This document shows positions 55,843-64,000 of a stretch of DNA of 64,000 bases, piece after piece. The stretch is from Streptomyces sp. NRRL S-337 (GTDB taxonomy: Bacteria > Actinomycetota > Actinomycetes > Streptomycetales > Streptomycetaceae). The notes under the pieces are model-generated. The model was not told where the DNA came from and searched no databases. It saw only the letters and a list, made by a program, of their open reading frames with translations. Position numbers and translations under genes: made by a program. Positions within the stretch are counted from its first letter, which is position 1; each line of letters opens with the position of its first letter. The DNA is taken from NCBI RefSeq assembly GCF_000720175.1, contig NZ_JOIX01000014.1, positions 88,812 to 152,811 on the forward strand, written 5' to 3'.

Positions 55843-58383
55843 TCAGCTGTCTGTGGCGGACGGCTGGAGGTCGGGGGCGGGCGACTGGAGATCGGGGGTG
55901 GACGGTCGGAGGTCGGTCGCTGCCGGCCGGAGATCGGGGGCGGACGGCTGGGTGAGGGTCAGGTCGTGGGTCTGCTCGGCGCCGCCGGGGAGGGATATCG
56001 GGGTGGCGTGCGGCGGATAGCCGGCCGCGGTGAGGGTGTACCGGCTCCCGCTCAGGTCTGAGAAGGCGAACGCGCCGTCCGGTCCCGTGACGGTGTGCCC
56101 GGTGACCGTGCCGTCCGCGAGGAGGGTCACCGCGGCGTCGGCCAGCGGGCGGCCGCCCGGTCCGCGTACCGTGCCGCGGACGGTGGCGGCCGGCCGCAGC
56201 CGGACGTCCTGGCGCTCCGGGCCGGCGTCACCGGTCACGTTCACGGCAAGGGCCTGCGGCTGGTGGCCGGGGGCGCTGAGGACCAGGGTGTAGTTGCCGG
56301 GCGGGAGTTCGGTCACCTCCCACCGCCCCTCGGTCCCGGCGGCCGTACGGGCCACCACCTCGCCCGCCGCGTCGGTGACGACGATGCCGCCGCCGGCGAG
56401 CGGGGTTCCCTCGGGGCCGCCGCGCAGCGTGCCGTGGAGCCGGCCGCTGGCGGTGAGCAGCAGATCCGTCTCGACGGTCTCGACGGTCGTACCTGCCCCG
56501 CGGTAGGTCGCGGAGGTGGCGTACGGGGCGTGTCCGGGCGCGGCGCCGGTCAGGACGTACGTACCGGCCGCCGGGGCGGCGAGCGCGTACCGCCCGTCGG
56601 ACGCGGCGGTGGTGACGCCGGCCTGCCGCCCCTGATGGTCGATCAGGGTGACGGTCGCACCGGGGACCGGCCCGCCGTGGGACCCGAGGACACGTCCCCG
56701 GAATCCGGACCGGGGGTCGTACGCGGCCCCGCCCTCCGCGCCACCCCGGCCGGTCCCGCGGTCGGTGTCCTCGCCGTTGCCCTGGTCCGTCCCGCGGTCG
56801 GTGTCCTCGCCGTTGTCCTGACCGGTCCCGTGGTCGATGTCGTCCTCGCTGCCCTCACCCATCCCCTGCTCGGCATCGTCCGTGCTCTGGGCCACCAGGG
56901 TCGGCCGGGAGGGCTTGCGCTGTGACGGCAGGAAGGAGGCCAGCGCCACGCCGAGGACGACCGCGGCCGTGGCGATCAGGAAGGAGACCCGGAAGCCGGC
57001 CATCGTGGGCACCGTGACCGGGCCCATCCGCTGGGACATATGGGCCAGCACCATGCCGATCACCGCGCTGGAGACCGAGGTGCCGATCGAACGCATCAGG
57101 GTGTTCAGGCCGTTGGCCGCGCCGGTCTCGGAGGCGTCGACGGCGCCGATGATCAGCGCGGGCAGTGAGGAGTACGCCAGCCCGATGCCGGCGCCGACGA
57201 CCACGGCGATGATGACGGTCTGCCAGGCGGCGTTCATCAGGCCGATGCCCGCGCCGTATCCGACGGCGATGACCAGCATGCCCAGCAGCAGCGTCGCCTT
57301 CGGGCCGCGGCGGGCCGCGATCCGTGCGTACACCGGCGCGACCAGCATCATGGTCAGACCCAGCGGCGCCATGCACAGGCCGGCCACCACCATGGACTCG
57401 CCCAGGCCGTAGCCGGTCGACTCGGGCAGCTGCAGCAGCTGCGGCAGCACCAGTGAGATGGCGTAGAAGGCCACCCCGACCGTGATCGAGGCGAGGTTGG
57501 TCAGGAGCACCTCGCGGCGGGCGGTGGTGCGCAGGTCCACCAGCGGGTCGGCGATGCGCAGTTCCATCACGCCCCACAGCACCAGGACCAGCAGCGCGAT
57601 CCCGAACAGCCCGAGGGTGGTGGGTGAACTCCAGCCCCAGTCACTGCCCTTGGTGATGGGCAGCAGAAGCGCCACGAGCCCCGCGGAGAGCCCGACGGCG
57701 CCCGCCACGTCGAAGCGGCCCGGGGCGCGGACCGGCGTCTCGGGCACGAGGAGCAGGGTGAGCAGGATGGAGAGCACGCCGAGTCCGGCGGCGCCGAAGA
57801 ACAGGCTGTGCCAGTCGGCGTGTTGGGCGACGAGGGCGGCGGCGGGCAGCGCGAGTCCACCACCGACGCCGATCGACGAACTCATCAGGCCCATGGCCGA
57901 GCCGAGCCGTTCGCGCGGCAGTGCGTCCCGCATGATGCCGATGCCGAGCGGTATCGCGCCCATGGCGAAACCCTGCAGCGCCCGGCCGACGATCATCGTG
58001 ACCAGGTCGCTGGTGAACCCGCAGACCAGCGAGCCGACGACCATGACCGCGAGGCTGGTCAGCAGCATCCGCCGCTTGCCGTAGAGGTCACCGAGCCGCC
58101 CCATGATGGGGGTGGCGACGGCACCGGCGAGGAGGGTGGCCGTCATGACCCAGGTGGCGTTGCTCGGTGCGGTGCGGAGAAGCACCGGCAGGTCCTTGAT
58201 GACCGGTACGAGCAGCGTCTGCATCACCGCGACGACGATGCCGGCGAAGGCGAGGACCGGGACGATGGCACCACCGGCTCTGCGCTGTCCGCCCACGGCC
58301 GGTCCGGACACCGCGGGGGCCTCGGTGGCGCCCACCGCACCCACGCCCCTTCCGGGGAGCTGATCCGTCGTCGTCTGCGTCAT
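55843..58383 (-). CDS. MFS exporter fused to carboxypeptidase-regulatory-like domains
   Basis: 846 residues. The first 475 form a 14-helix DHA2-like carrier (motif A GRLGDLYGKRRMLL, helix-5 region SSSIGVGGGLALPAAALV). An acidic linker with an exact repeat (GNGEDTDRGT twice) follows. Then three carboxypeptidase-regulatory-like beta-sandwich domains start near FRGRVLGSHGGPVPGATVTL, LHGTLRGGPEGTPLAGGGIV and VRGTVRGPGGRPLADAAVTL. The end carries four seven-residue repeats around P-D-L-R/Q-P. Such domains are normally extracytoplasmic or bind polymers, so the C-terminus probably faces outside. Possible target of the adjacent butyrolactone receptor. Confidence 0.9.
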   Translation of the reverse strand: MTQTTTDQLPGRGVGAVGATEAPAVSGPAVGGQRRAGGAIVPVLAFAGIVVAVMQTLLVPVIKDLPVLLRTAPSNATWVMTATLLAGAVATPIMGRLGDLYGKRRMLLTSLAVMVVGSLVCGFTSDLVTMIVGRALQGFAMGAIPLGIGIMRDALPRERLGSAMGLMSSSIGVGGGLALPAAALVAQHADWHSLFFGAAGLGVLSILLTLLLVPETPVRAPGRFDVAGAVGLSAGLVALLLPITKGSDWGWSSPTTLGLFGIALLVLVLWGVMELRIADPLVDLRTTARREVLLTNLASITVGVAFYAISLVLPQLLQLPESTGYGLGESMVVAGLCMAPLGLTMMLVAPVYARIAARRGPKATLLLGMLVIAVGYGAGIGLMNAAWQTVIIAVVVGAGIGLAYSSLPALIIGAVDASETGAANGLNTLMRSIGTSVSSAVIGMVLAHMSQRMGPVTVPTMAGFRVSFLIATAAVVLGVALASFLPSQRKPSRPTLVAQSTDDAEQGMGEGSEDDIDHGTGQDNGEDTDRGTDQGNGEDTDRGTGRGGAEGGAAYDPRSGFRGRVLGSHGGPVPGATVTLIDHQGRQAGVTTAASDGRYALAAPAAGTYVLTGAAPGHAPYATSATYRGAGTTVETVETDLLLTASGRLHGTLRGGPEGTPLAGGGIVVTDAAGEVVARTAAGTEGRWEVTELPPGNYTLVLSAPGHQPQALAVNVTGDAGPERQDVRLRPAATVRGTVRGPGGRPLADAAVTLLADGTVTGHTVTGPDGAFAFSDLSGSRYTLTAAGYPPHATPISLPGGAEQTHDLTLTQPSAPDLRPAATDLRPSTPDLQSPAPDLQPSATDS

Positions 58384-58787
58384 ACGTGCGGCCTCCAGGC
58401 GGCGGAAGGACTGTCGTCAGAAGTCGTGAGAAGCGTGCGAAGGGTGAGAAGCGCGAGAAGTCGTCAGGGAACGGGGCAGGGCGTCGACACGGCGAGCCCT
58501 TGATACGTGCATGACGAACGTTTCAACTCGGCGGTCTATTCCGCACGTCGGGAGGCATCCGCATCACCGCGCGGTGATCTGCCTCACGCCGCCCACCGGA
58601 CCGACGAGAACCAGTGAAGCGCACACCACTGACAATCCGACGCACGAAGAAGGCGCCGCGGCTTTTCCGCGACACCTTCCCGAGGTCTTCGCAAGGCCTC
58701 CGGACCGCGACCGATCAACACCGCGTGCGCGGTATGTTTTCCTGCCCGAATTCTGCGCTCTACGCGAATCGTCCCGCAGGGCGCTTC
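58384..58787. other. Intergenic region between the receptor and the MFS fusion gene
   Basis: 404 bases. Contains the palindrome at 58502-58524 and an AG-rich leader with repeated GAGAAGCG-type words just upstream of the MFS start. No gene supported. Confidence 0.4.
58502..58524. promoter_or_regulatory. Possible second receptor-binding site upstream of the MFS gene
   Basis: Imperfect 23-bp palindrome with outer halves GATACGT and ACGTTTC. The GATACGT half is identical to one end of the autoregulatory element at 59579-59606, but the spacing differs by three bases. Candidate site for the ScbR-like receptor. Confidence 0.35.
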
Positions 58788-59474
58788 TCAGCCCGCGGCG
58801 ACATCCAGCCCGGCGCCGGCCTGCGCCACGGGCTGCGCCTTCTGCTGCAGTTCGGCATCCAGCTTCTCCCCGCGCTCGGGGCCGAGTTGGAGCTTGGCGA
58901 GGATGGCGGGCACGGCAATGCTGGGCAGGGTGTGCTGGAAGAAAACGGTCAGCCGGTGGGAGAGGTCGGCCCGGTTGGAAAACGCCTGCGACATCATCTG
59001 CAACCCGGCGAAAGCGCCGACGAAAAGCTCGGCGGTGTCCCGCACGTCAACACTCTCCAGCACCTCGCCGCGCCCCTTCGCCTCGTCGAACAACCCCTCG
59101 ACGAACTGGCTCCAGGCGAGCATCGACTGCCTGCGGTCCAGGTGGTTGGAGCCCTGCTCGACGGCCAGCCGCGCGGCCCCGCGCTGAATCGGGTCGGTGC
59201 GCAGCCGGAAGGCCAGCACATGACCGGAGTCGACGAATTCCTGCAGTTTGATCGGCTGCGGCGCGACGGCGATATCGACCACCTGTTCCTGAAGGATGGC
59301 GAGCGCGAGCTGCTCCTTGGAAGCGAAGTGGAAATACAAGGCGCCCTTGGTCACCCCGGCGCGTTCGAGGACTTCGGCGATCGTCGCACGGTCATAACCC
59401 TGCTCGTCGAACACCGCGGCGGCCGACTCCAAGATCACTCGCCGGGTCCTGATCGCGCGGTCCTGTTGTGCCAC
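58788..59474 (-). CDS. Gamma-butyrolactone receptor (ArpA/ScbR-like TetR regulator)
   Basis: About 228 residues from GTG with AGGAGG 7 bases upstream. The HTH region RVILESAAAVFDEQGYDRAT followed by VLERAGVTKGALYFHFASKE is the hallmark of the ArpA/ScbR family. The ligand domain has MLAWSQFVEGLFDEAKGRGE with a Trp in the position expected to contact the lactone. It binds autoregulatory elements and leaves DNA when the signal accumulates. Divergent from the AfsA-like synthase gene. Upstream open codons to 59531 are not used. Confidence 0.92.
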   Translation of the reverse strand: MAQQDRAIRTRRVILESAAAVFDEQGYDRATIAEVLERAGVTKGALYFHFASKEQLALAILQEQVVDIAVAPQPIKLQEFVDSGHVLAFRLRTDPIQRGAARLAVEQGSNHLDRRQSMLAWSQFVEGLFDEAKGRGEVLESVDVRDTAELFVGAFAGLQMMSQAFSNRADLSHRLTVFFQHTLPSIAVPAILAKLQLGPERGEKLDAELQQKAQPVAQAGAGLDVAAG

Positions 59475-59578
59475 AGGACGCCTCCTGTCTCTCGAAATCT
59501 TCCGTTGCCGCCGGTGTGGCCACCACTGCAAGTCGCCCCGCCACCAGCGTATTTCCCCCTTCCCTCAGCCCGGCATTG

Positions 59579-59606
59579 AAAATAAAACCGGATGGTACGT
59601 ATCTTA
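59579..59606. promoter_or_regulatory. Autoregulatory element (ARE) between receptor and synthase genes
   Basis: The + strand has AATAAAACCGGATGGTACGT continuing into ATCTTAA. This matches the pattern A-rich-AACCG-N9/10-GTATCTTAA of the ScbR site between scbR and scbA in S. coelicolor as I recall it. It lies about 43 bases before the synthase start, overlapping its presumed promoter. Confidence 0.7.
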
Positions 59607-59648
59607 ACAGCGATGGACCTCATCCCGTAGAGACGCCTGGGGGCAGCC

Positions 59649-60632
59649 ATGAGCGACACGATGCACGTCAGCGGCACCGCTCAGCCCACGACCCCACAGC
59701 AGCTGCACCACCCCCGCAACCCCGGCGACAGCCTTCCGCCCCCCGCCCGCACCCGCGTCCCCCGGGAATGGGTCCATCGCCCCCTCCTCGACGACGTGCT
59801 GGTCACCTCCTGGCGGCGCGTGGACGACGCGCACTTCTCGCTGACCGCCGAGTGGCCCCACGAACACGGGTACTTCACCACCCCTCACGGCCGGCATCAT
59901 CCCATTCTCACCGGGGAGACCATCCGCCAGGCAGGGCTGTTGCTCTGCCACACAGAACTCGGCGTTCCGGTCGGACACCACTTCATCCTCGGCGACCTCG
60001 TCTACACCATGGACCCCGAACACCTCGCCGTGGGCGACCGCCCCACCTCTCTGACGATCGACGTCACCTGCAGCAAGCTGCGGATGCGGGCCGGCACTCT
60101 GGTGAGCGGCCGGTTCGACATGACCATCCGTAAGGCGGGCCGGATCGTCGCGACGGGCCACTCCAATGTGACCGTCACCTCGCCCGGTGTCTACGGCCGG
60201 ATCCGCGGCGACCGCCTCACCGCCCGGCGCGACCTCCGCCCGCTACCGCCGGCCGTCCCGCCGCACCTCACCGGCAGCGCCACCGAGCACGACGTCCTGC
60301 TCTCCCCCACCGACCGGCCGGACCGCTGGGTGCTGCGCGTCGCCCCCGGTCACGCCGCGGTCGTCAACCCGGCGAACGACCACATCCCCGGAATGGTGCT
60401 GCTCGACGCCGCGCAACAGGCCGCCCGCGCCCGCACCACGCCCGGGGGCTTCGTCCCGTACGCCGTCGGCACCGAATTCCGCCGTTACGCCGAGCACGGC
60501 GTGCCCTGCGTGATCGAGGCCCGGCGCGTCCCCTCGGCGCTGCCCGGCAGCACCACCGTCCAGGTCACCGGCACGCAGCACGACGAGCCGGTCTTCGTGA
60601 CCACCCTGACGGCGCTGGACGCCCGCGACTGA
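59649..60632 (+). CDS. AfsA/ScbA-family gamma-butyrolactone synthase
   Basis: 327 residues with two A-factor biosynthesis hotdog repeats (about 30-175 and 205-325). In the first, HPILTGETIRQAGLLLCHTE carries the conserved Glu-x-x-R-Q, repeated as IPGMVLLDAAQQAARA in the second. It condenses a beta-ketoacyl carrier with dihydroxyacetone phosphate to start butyrolactone synthesis. Divergent from the receptor with the ARE in between; the SDR gene follows on the same strand after 117 bases. Confidence 0.93.
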   Translation: MSDTMHVSGTAQPTTPQQLHHPRNPGDSLPPPARTRVPREWVHRPLLDDVLVTSWRRVDDAHFSLTAEWPHEHGYFTTPHGRHHPILTGETIRQAGLLLCHTELGVPVGHHFILGDLVYTMDPEHLAVGDRPTSLTIDVTCSKLRMRAGTLVSGRFDMTIRKAGRIVATGHSNVTVTSPGVYGRIRGDRLTARRDLRPLPPAVPPHLTGSATEHDVLLSPTDRPDRWVLRVAPGHAAVVNPANDHIPGMVLLDAAQQAARARTTPGGFVPYAVGTEFRRYAEHGVPCVIEARRVPSALPGSTTVQVTGTQHDEPVFVTTLTALDARD

Positions 60633-60749
60633 GCGACGCGGCTCATCCGCCACACGCTTCGCGGCCCAGCCGACAGCGCAGCAATCCCCCGCATGCCACA
60701 GTCATAGGCGGCCGCATGCCCGCCTCGCCTACATGGAAGGCCAACACTC

Positions 60750-61514
60750 ATGGGTGACCTCAACGGAAAGACCGCGCTGGTGACCGGCGCCAGCCGGGGC
60801 ATCGGCCGGGGCATCGCCCAGCGCCTGGCCCAGGACGGCGCACTGGTCGCCGTCCACTACGGCAGCAACGACATCGCGGCAAAGGAGACCGTCGAACACA
60901 TCAGAGGCGCCGGTGGCCAGGCCTTCATAATCGGCGCGGAACTGGGAGTGCCGGGCGACGCCGAGGCCCTCTTCTCCGCCTTCGACGACGGACTGGCGGC
61001 GCACGGCGCACGGGCGGGCCTCGACATCCTCGTCAACAACGCGGCGATCAGCCTGCCGGGGCACATCGGCGAGGTGACCCCCGAGGAGTTCGACCGCATC
61101 CTCGCGGTCAACACCAAGGCGCCGTTCTTCGTCACCCAGCACGGGCTGCGCCGGATGCGTGACGGCGGACGCATCATCAACATCTCGTCGGCGGTGACCA
61201 CTACGGCGTTCCCATCGACCATCGCCTACGGGGTCTCCAAGGGCGCGGTGGAGACCCTCACCCTCACCCTCGCCAAGGACCTCGGCGAGCGCGGGATCAC
61301 GGTGAACACCATCGCCCCCGGCTTCATCGAGACGGACATGAACGCCGCGATGCGGGCGACGCCCGAAGCCCATGCCGCACTGGCGGCGATCTCGGTGTTC
61401 AACCGGCTCGGCCGCCCCGCCGACATCGCCGACGTCGCCGCGTTCCTCGCCTCCGACGACTCCCGCTGGATCACCGGGCAGCGCATCGACGTCACCGGCG
61501 GGTCCATGCTCTGA
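60750..61514 (+). CDS. SDR-family ketoreductase, probable butyrolactone tailoring
   Basis: 254 residues, classical SDR. The cofactor motif is VTGASRGIGRGIA, followed by NNAAI, the catalytic Ser in NISSAVTT and YGVSKGAVETLT with Tyr-x-x-x-Lys. The acidic/basic residues after strand 2 (HYGSND) leave NADPH preference likely but unproven. Position after the AfsA-like gene parallels ScbB/BarS-type reductases that reduce the 6-keto group of the signal. GGAAGG precedes the ATG. Confidence 0.93.
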   Translation: MGDLNGKTALVTGASRGIGRGIAQRLAQDGALVAVHYGSNDIAAKETVEHIRGAGGQAFIIGAELGVPGDAEALFSAFDDGLAAHGARAGLDILVNNAAISLPGHIGEVTPEEFDRILAVNTKAPFFVTQHGLRRMRDGGRIINISSAVTTTAFPSTIAYGVSKGAVETLTLTLAKDLGERGITVNTIAPGFIETDMNAAMRATPEAHAALAAISVFNRLGRPADIADVAAFLASDDSRWITGQRIDVTGGSML

Positions 61515-61535
61515 GTGCGGCGCCCGGCGGCGGGC

Positions 61536-62057
61536 TCAGAGGGGGCGCGGGGCGGCGCCCTCCAGGCCGAGCAGCCGCCGCTTGGGTTCCGGGCCGGCCG
61601 CGTAGCCCGAGAGCGAGCCGTTCGCGGCGATCACGCGGTGGCAGGGCCGCACGATCAGCAGCGGGTTGCGGCCGATCGCGGTCCCCACCGCACGGACCGC
61701 CGCCGGCGCCGCCCCGATCGCCTCGGCGATGCGCCCGTACGTGGTCGTGGTGCCGTACGGAACGGCCTCCAGGGCCTGCCAGACGCGCCGCTGGAAGGCG
61801 GTGCCACGGGTGGCCGCGGTGTCGGCGTACTCGATGTCGAAGCGGGTCAGCGTCCCGTCGAAGTAGGCCCGCAGCTGCTGCGCGATCCCGTCGAACGCGG
61901 CGGGGTCGCGGACCCAGCCGTCCTGCACGGCCGCACCGCCCTTCTGCCCGGGCAGGGACAGCGAGCGAAGCGCGGTACCGCCCCGTGCGGTGGCCGACTC
62001 CTGCCCGACCAGCAGGAGTTCGCCCAGTGGGCTGTCGAGGGTGGTGTAGAGCGTCAT
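61536..62057 (-). CDS. ogt: Methylated-DNA--protein-cysteine methyltransferase
   Basis: About 173 residues. The active site is RPCHRVIAANG with the acceptor Cys. TAFQRRVWQALEAVPYGTTT is the DNA-binding helix region with the arginine finger. It repairs O6-alkylguanine by irreversible transfer to itself. ATG 62057 begins MTLYTTLDSPLGELLL, the usual N-terminus; the longer frame upstream is not credible. It sits on the opposite strand inside the butyrolactone cluster and is probably unrelated to it. Confidence 0.95.
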   Translation of the reverse strand: MTLYTTLDSPLGELLLVGQESATARGGTALRSLSLPGQKGGAAVQDGWVRDPAAFDGIAQQLRAYFDGTLTRFDIEYADTAATRGTAFQRRVWQALEAVPYGTTTTYGRIAEAIGAAPAAVRAVGTAIGRNPLLIVRPCHRVIAANGSLSGYAAGPEPKRRLLGLEGAAPRPL

Positions 62058-62160
62058 GAGTGTCACGGAAACCACTGTGCCGCAGGTCGCCGGGGTGCAC
62101 CGGCGGAAATCGGACGTCGTGCTGCGGGGGGGGGACGCGGCCTCGTGCCCGGCCGGCGGC

Positions 62161-62388
62161 TCAGGCGGACGGCATGGGCCAGTCGTCCAGTGAACCGCCC
62201 CGCCATTCGACCAGCCGCGGGTCGTCCAGCCGGATGTCCTCCGCCGGACCGGCGACCCCCGCCCGGCGGAGGAATTCGGCGACGTCGCCGCGGCCGTGGG
62301 CCAGGCCGACGATCTGCCCACGCACGGTCACCCGCCGTCCACCGGACGGCGTCGGCGGGTGCACGATGACTGGCGGGTGCTCGGTCAT
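62161..62388 (-). CDS. Small hypothetical protein
   Basis: 75 residues starting MTEHPPVIVHPPTPSGGRRV. Short strand-rich start (RRVTVRGQIVGLAHG) then a helix (DVAEFLRRAGV) and an acidic end containing LVEWRGGSLDDW. GGAGG lies unusually close to the ATG. I recall similar short proteins in Streptomyces but no function. It lies upstream of ogt on the same strand and may be co-transcribed. Confidence 0.65.
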   Translation of the reverse strand: MTEHPPVIVHPPTPSGGRRVTVRGQIVGLAHGRGDVAEFLRRAGVAGPAEDIRLDDPRLVEWRGGSLDDWPMPSA

Positions 62389-62534
62389 GCCTCCAGCGTG
62401 CGACGGGCAGCGCACTCCCGCACGTCGACCGCCCCCAGGGGCAGCAATCGTTGCCCACGCAAGGAATGCTTGCGTGACGAGGACTGCGTACCGGGACTTC
62501 CCGACAGAGACACCCCACAAGGAATGGTGTTGCC

Positions 62535-63734
62535 GTGCAGAGAAACGCCTCGGGAGCGGATCCCCTGGCCTCGCCGGAGTACTTCCGGAACCCGTATCCG
62601 CTGCTCGCCGCCGTGCGGTCGCGCGGTCCCGTACAGCGGATCCGGACCGGGAACGGCCGGACGACGTGGCTGGTGACCGGATGGGCGGAGGCGCGGGCGG
62701 CGCTGGCCGACGCCCGGCTGTCGAAGGACACCGCCCGCTACTTCGCCGACCGGCCGAGCAACCGCAACCTGGCGCCGGCGGTCAGCCGCACCCTGCTCGC
62801 GACCGACCCGCCGGACCACGGCCGGCTGCGGAAACTGGCGATGACGGCGTTCACCCCGGCGGCCGTCGCACGCCTGGAACCGCGCATCCGGGTGCTGGCC
62901 GGGGAACTGGCCGACGCCCTGGCGCAGCGGGACGAGGCGGATCTGGTCGAGGGCTTCGCGGTGCCGCTGCCGATCGCCGTGATCAGTGAGCTGCTGGGGA
63001 TCCCCGAGCCGGACCGAGCGGCGGTACGGCGCTGGTCCAACGAGCTGTTCGCCGCGGCCGCCCCGGACACCGTGGACCGTGCGTCCCACGCCCTGAGCGG
63101 CTATCTGACCCGGCTGATCGCGGACCGGCGCGCGGCGCCCGGGGACGACGTCCTCAGCGGGCTGATCGCCGCCCGGGACGACGACGATCGGCTCTCCGAG
63201 CCCGAACTGGTCTCGCTGGCCGCCCTGTTGGTGGTCGCCGGGCACGAGACGACGGCCAACCTCATCGGCAACGGCATGGTGACCCTGCTCCGTGACGACG
63301 CCCTGCGCGCCCGGCTCCGGGCCGACCCGGGACTGCTGCCCGCCGCGGTCGAGGAATTCCTGCGCCATGACGGACCGCTGACCGTCGCGACCTTCCGCTT
63401 CGCCACCGAGCCACTGGTCCTCGGCGGCGTCACGATCGCCGCGGGCGATGTCGTGCAGGTCGCGCCCGGCGCCGCCAACCGCGATCCGGCACGGTTCGAC
63501 GCACCCGACACCGTACGACTCGGCCGCGCGGGCGGGCACCTCTCCTTCGGGCACGGCCCGCACCACTGCCTCGGCGCGGCGCTTGCCCGCGTCGAGGCCC
63601 GGATCGCGTTCGAGGTGCTGCTGACCCGCTGGACCGACATCCGTCCCGCGGGCCACGGACCGGAAGCGGTGGAATGGCGGCGGGCGCGTCTGATGCGCGG
63701 TCCGGCGCGCCTGCCGGTGACATTCGTCCGCTGA
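62535..63734 (+). CDS. Cytochrome P450 of the butyrolactone cluster
   Basis: 399 residues from GTG with AAGGA about 12 bases upstream. The I-helix is VVAGHETTANL, the ExxR is EEFLRHDG, and the haem loop FGHGPHHCLG. A soluble class I CYP. P450s are found in some Streptomyces hormone clusters (SrrO with the AfsA homologue SrrX in S. rochei), so it may oxidise the alkyl chain of the signal. The gene is separated from the SDR by two opposite-strand genes, so a role in the pathway is inferred only from closeness. Confidence 0.94.
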   Translation: MQRNASGADPLASPEYFRNPYPLLAAVRSRGPVQRIRTGNGRTTWLVTGWAEARAALADARLSKDTARYFADRPSNRNLAPAVSRTLLATDPPDHGRLRKLAMTAFTPAAVARLEPRIRVLAGELADALAQRDEADLVEGFAVPLPIAVISELLGIPEPDRAAVRRWSNELFAAAAPDTVDRASHALSGYLTRLIADRRAAPGDDVLSGLIAARDDDDRLSEPELVSLAALLVVAGHETTANLIGNGMVTLLRDDALRARLRADPGLLPAAVEEFLRHDGPLTVATFRFATEPLVLGGVTIAAGDVVQVAPGAANRDPARFDAPDTVRLGRAGGHLSFGHGPHHCLGAALARVEARIAFEVLLTRWTDIRPAGHGPEAVEWRRARLMRGPARLPVTFVR

Positions 63735-63816
63735 CTCGACGGGGAGTCGGGAACGGGGGCTCGGCGGAGAGCCGCAGGAACGGGGAGACTCCACGGGGAC
63801 GTGGGACACGGGTACA

Positions 63817-63854
63817 CCGGCGCCGCGACCGCAGTGCGGCGGTCGCGGCGCCGG
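63817..63854. terminator. Bidirectional stem-loop terminator
   Basis: Perfect 16-bp arms CCGGCGCCGCGACCGC / GCGGTCGCGGCGCCGG with loop AGTGCG, between the P450 and the convergent gene at the right edge. Confidence 0.87.
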
Positions 63855-63893
63855 CCGTTCCGGGACCGTCGCGGGACGTGCCCGCGGACCGGC

Positions 63894-64000
63894 TCAGCCT
63901 TCGGTGGGGTGTCCGGAGAGGCGTTCGACGCCGCGGAGGAGGGCGGAGTGGTCCAGGCCGCCGTCGCCTTGGGCGCGCAGGGAGGCGACGAGTTGGGCGA
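63894..64000 (-). CDS. C-terminus of a probable NAD(P)-dependent oxidoreductase
   Basis: Only the last 34 codons are in the window: AQLVASLRAQGDGGLDHSAL leading to LLRGVERLSGHPTEG and a stop. The helix-G-D/H-G-x-D-x-x-x-L pattern resembles the C-terminal end of imine-reductase or 6-phosphogluconate-dehydrogenase-like enzymes. The rest lies beyond the right edge, so the assignment is tentative. Confidence 0.5.
   Translation of the reverse strand, partial: AQLVASLRAQGDGGLDHSALLRGVERLSGHPTEG

Overview
The window is very GC-rich actinobacterial DNA, almost certainly from a Streptomyces chromosome. The grounds are near-uniform G/C in third codon positions, many GTG starts, several SpoIIE-type PP2C phosphatases, an AfsA/ArpA-type gamma-butyrolactone circuit, a spore-type high-affinity [NiFe] hydrogenase locus, Hyp maturation genes and many MFS/TetR/MarR/GntR/ArsR genes. 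No rRNA, tRNA, insertion sequence, prophage or CRISPR array was seen. It reads as ordinary chromosomal arm or flanking DNA rather than an island.

Layout. 0-6.8 kb: a MarR regulator coupled to a drug exporter, a PASTA-like secreted protein, an EamA exporter, decayed remnants of a ferredoxin and an ABC substrate-binding gene, a flavodoxin-fold reductase and the first SpoIIE phosphatase. 7-15 kb: a secreted M4 metalloprotease, an MFS carrier coupled to a small conserved protein, a cytochrome P450, a 2-oxoglutarate/Fe(II) oxygenase, and a maleylpyruvate-isomerase-like protein divergent from a MarR regulator. 15-31 kb: four more SpoIIE phosphatases with different sensor modules, mixed with two His/Gly-rich secreted proteins, an amino-acid permease, an acyl-CoA ligase behind a strong palindromic operator, an NHEJ polymerase/ligase pair and a MASE1 membrane protein. 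31-37.7 kb: a second permease, a divergent ArsR/MFS pair, a small peptide gene with a Cys/Trp-rich tail and a Tat-type DyP peroxidase. 37.7-38.2 kb: tandem repeats without a credible gene.

38.1-51.7 kb is one long leftward hydrogenase locus: small and large subunits, a NifU-like protein, three cluster-specific proteins, the maturation protease, a 34-residue peptide, then hypABFCDE. Neighbouring genes mostly overlap by 4-8 bases, so translation is probably coupled. The genes give apoenzyme, Ni insertion (HypA/B), Fe(CN)2CO synthesis (HypF/E/C/D) and C-terminal processing by the protease. HypE is odd: its reading frame continues 29 residues past the normally terminal active-site cysteine, through a perfect 18-bp stem-loop.

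51.8-64 kb: a DUF4232 lipoprotein, a leuA paralogue with a low-complexity N-terminal extension and a divergent FadR-type regulator sharing a 25-bp palindrome, an MFS carrier fused to carboxypeptidase-regulatory-like domains, then a gamma-butyrolactone-type signalling cluster (ArpA/ScbR-like receptor, AfsA/ScbA-like synthase, SDR, P450) with a recognisable autoregulatory element. An Ogt-type DNA repair protein and a small unknown gene sit inside that cluster on the opposite strand.

All family assignments come from reading the protein sequences; no database search was run.
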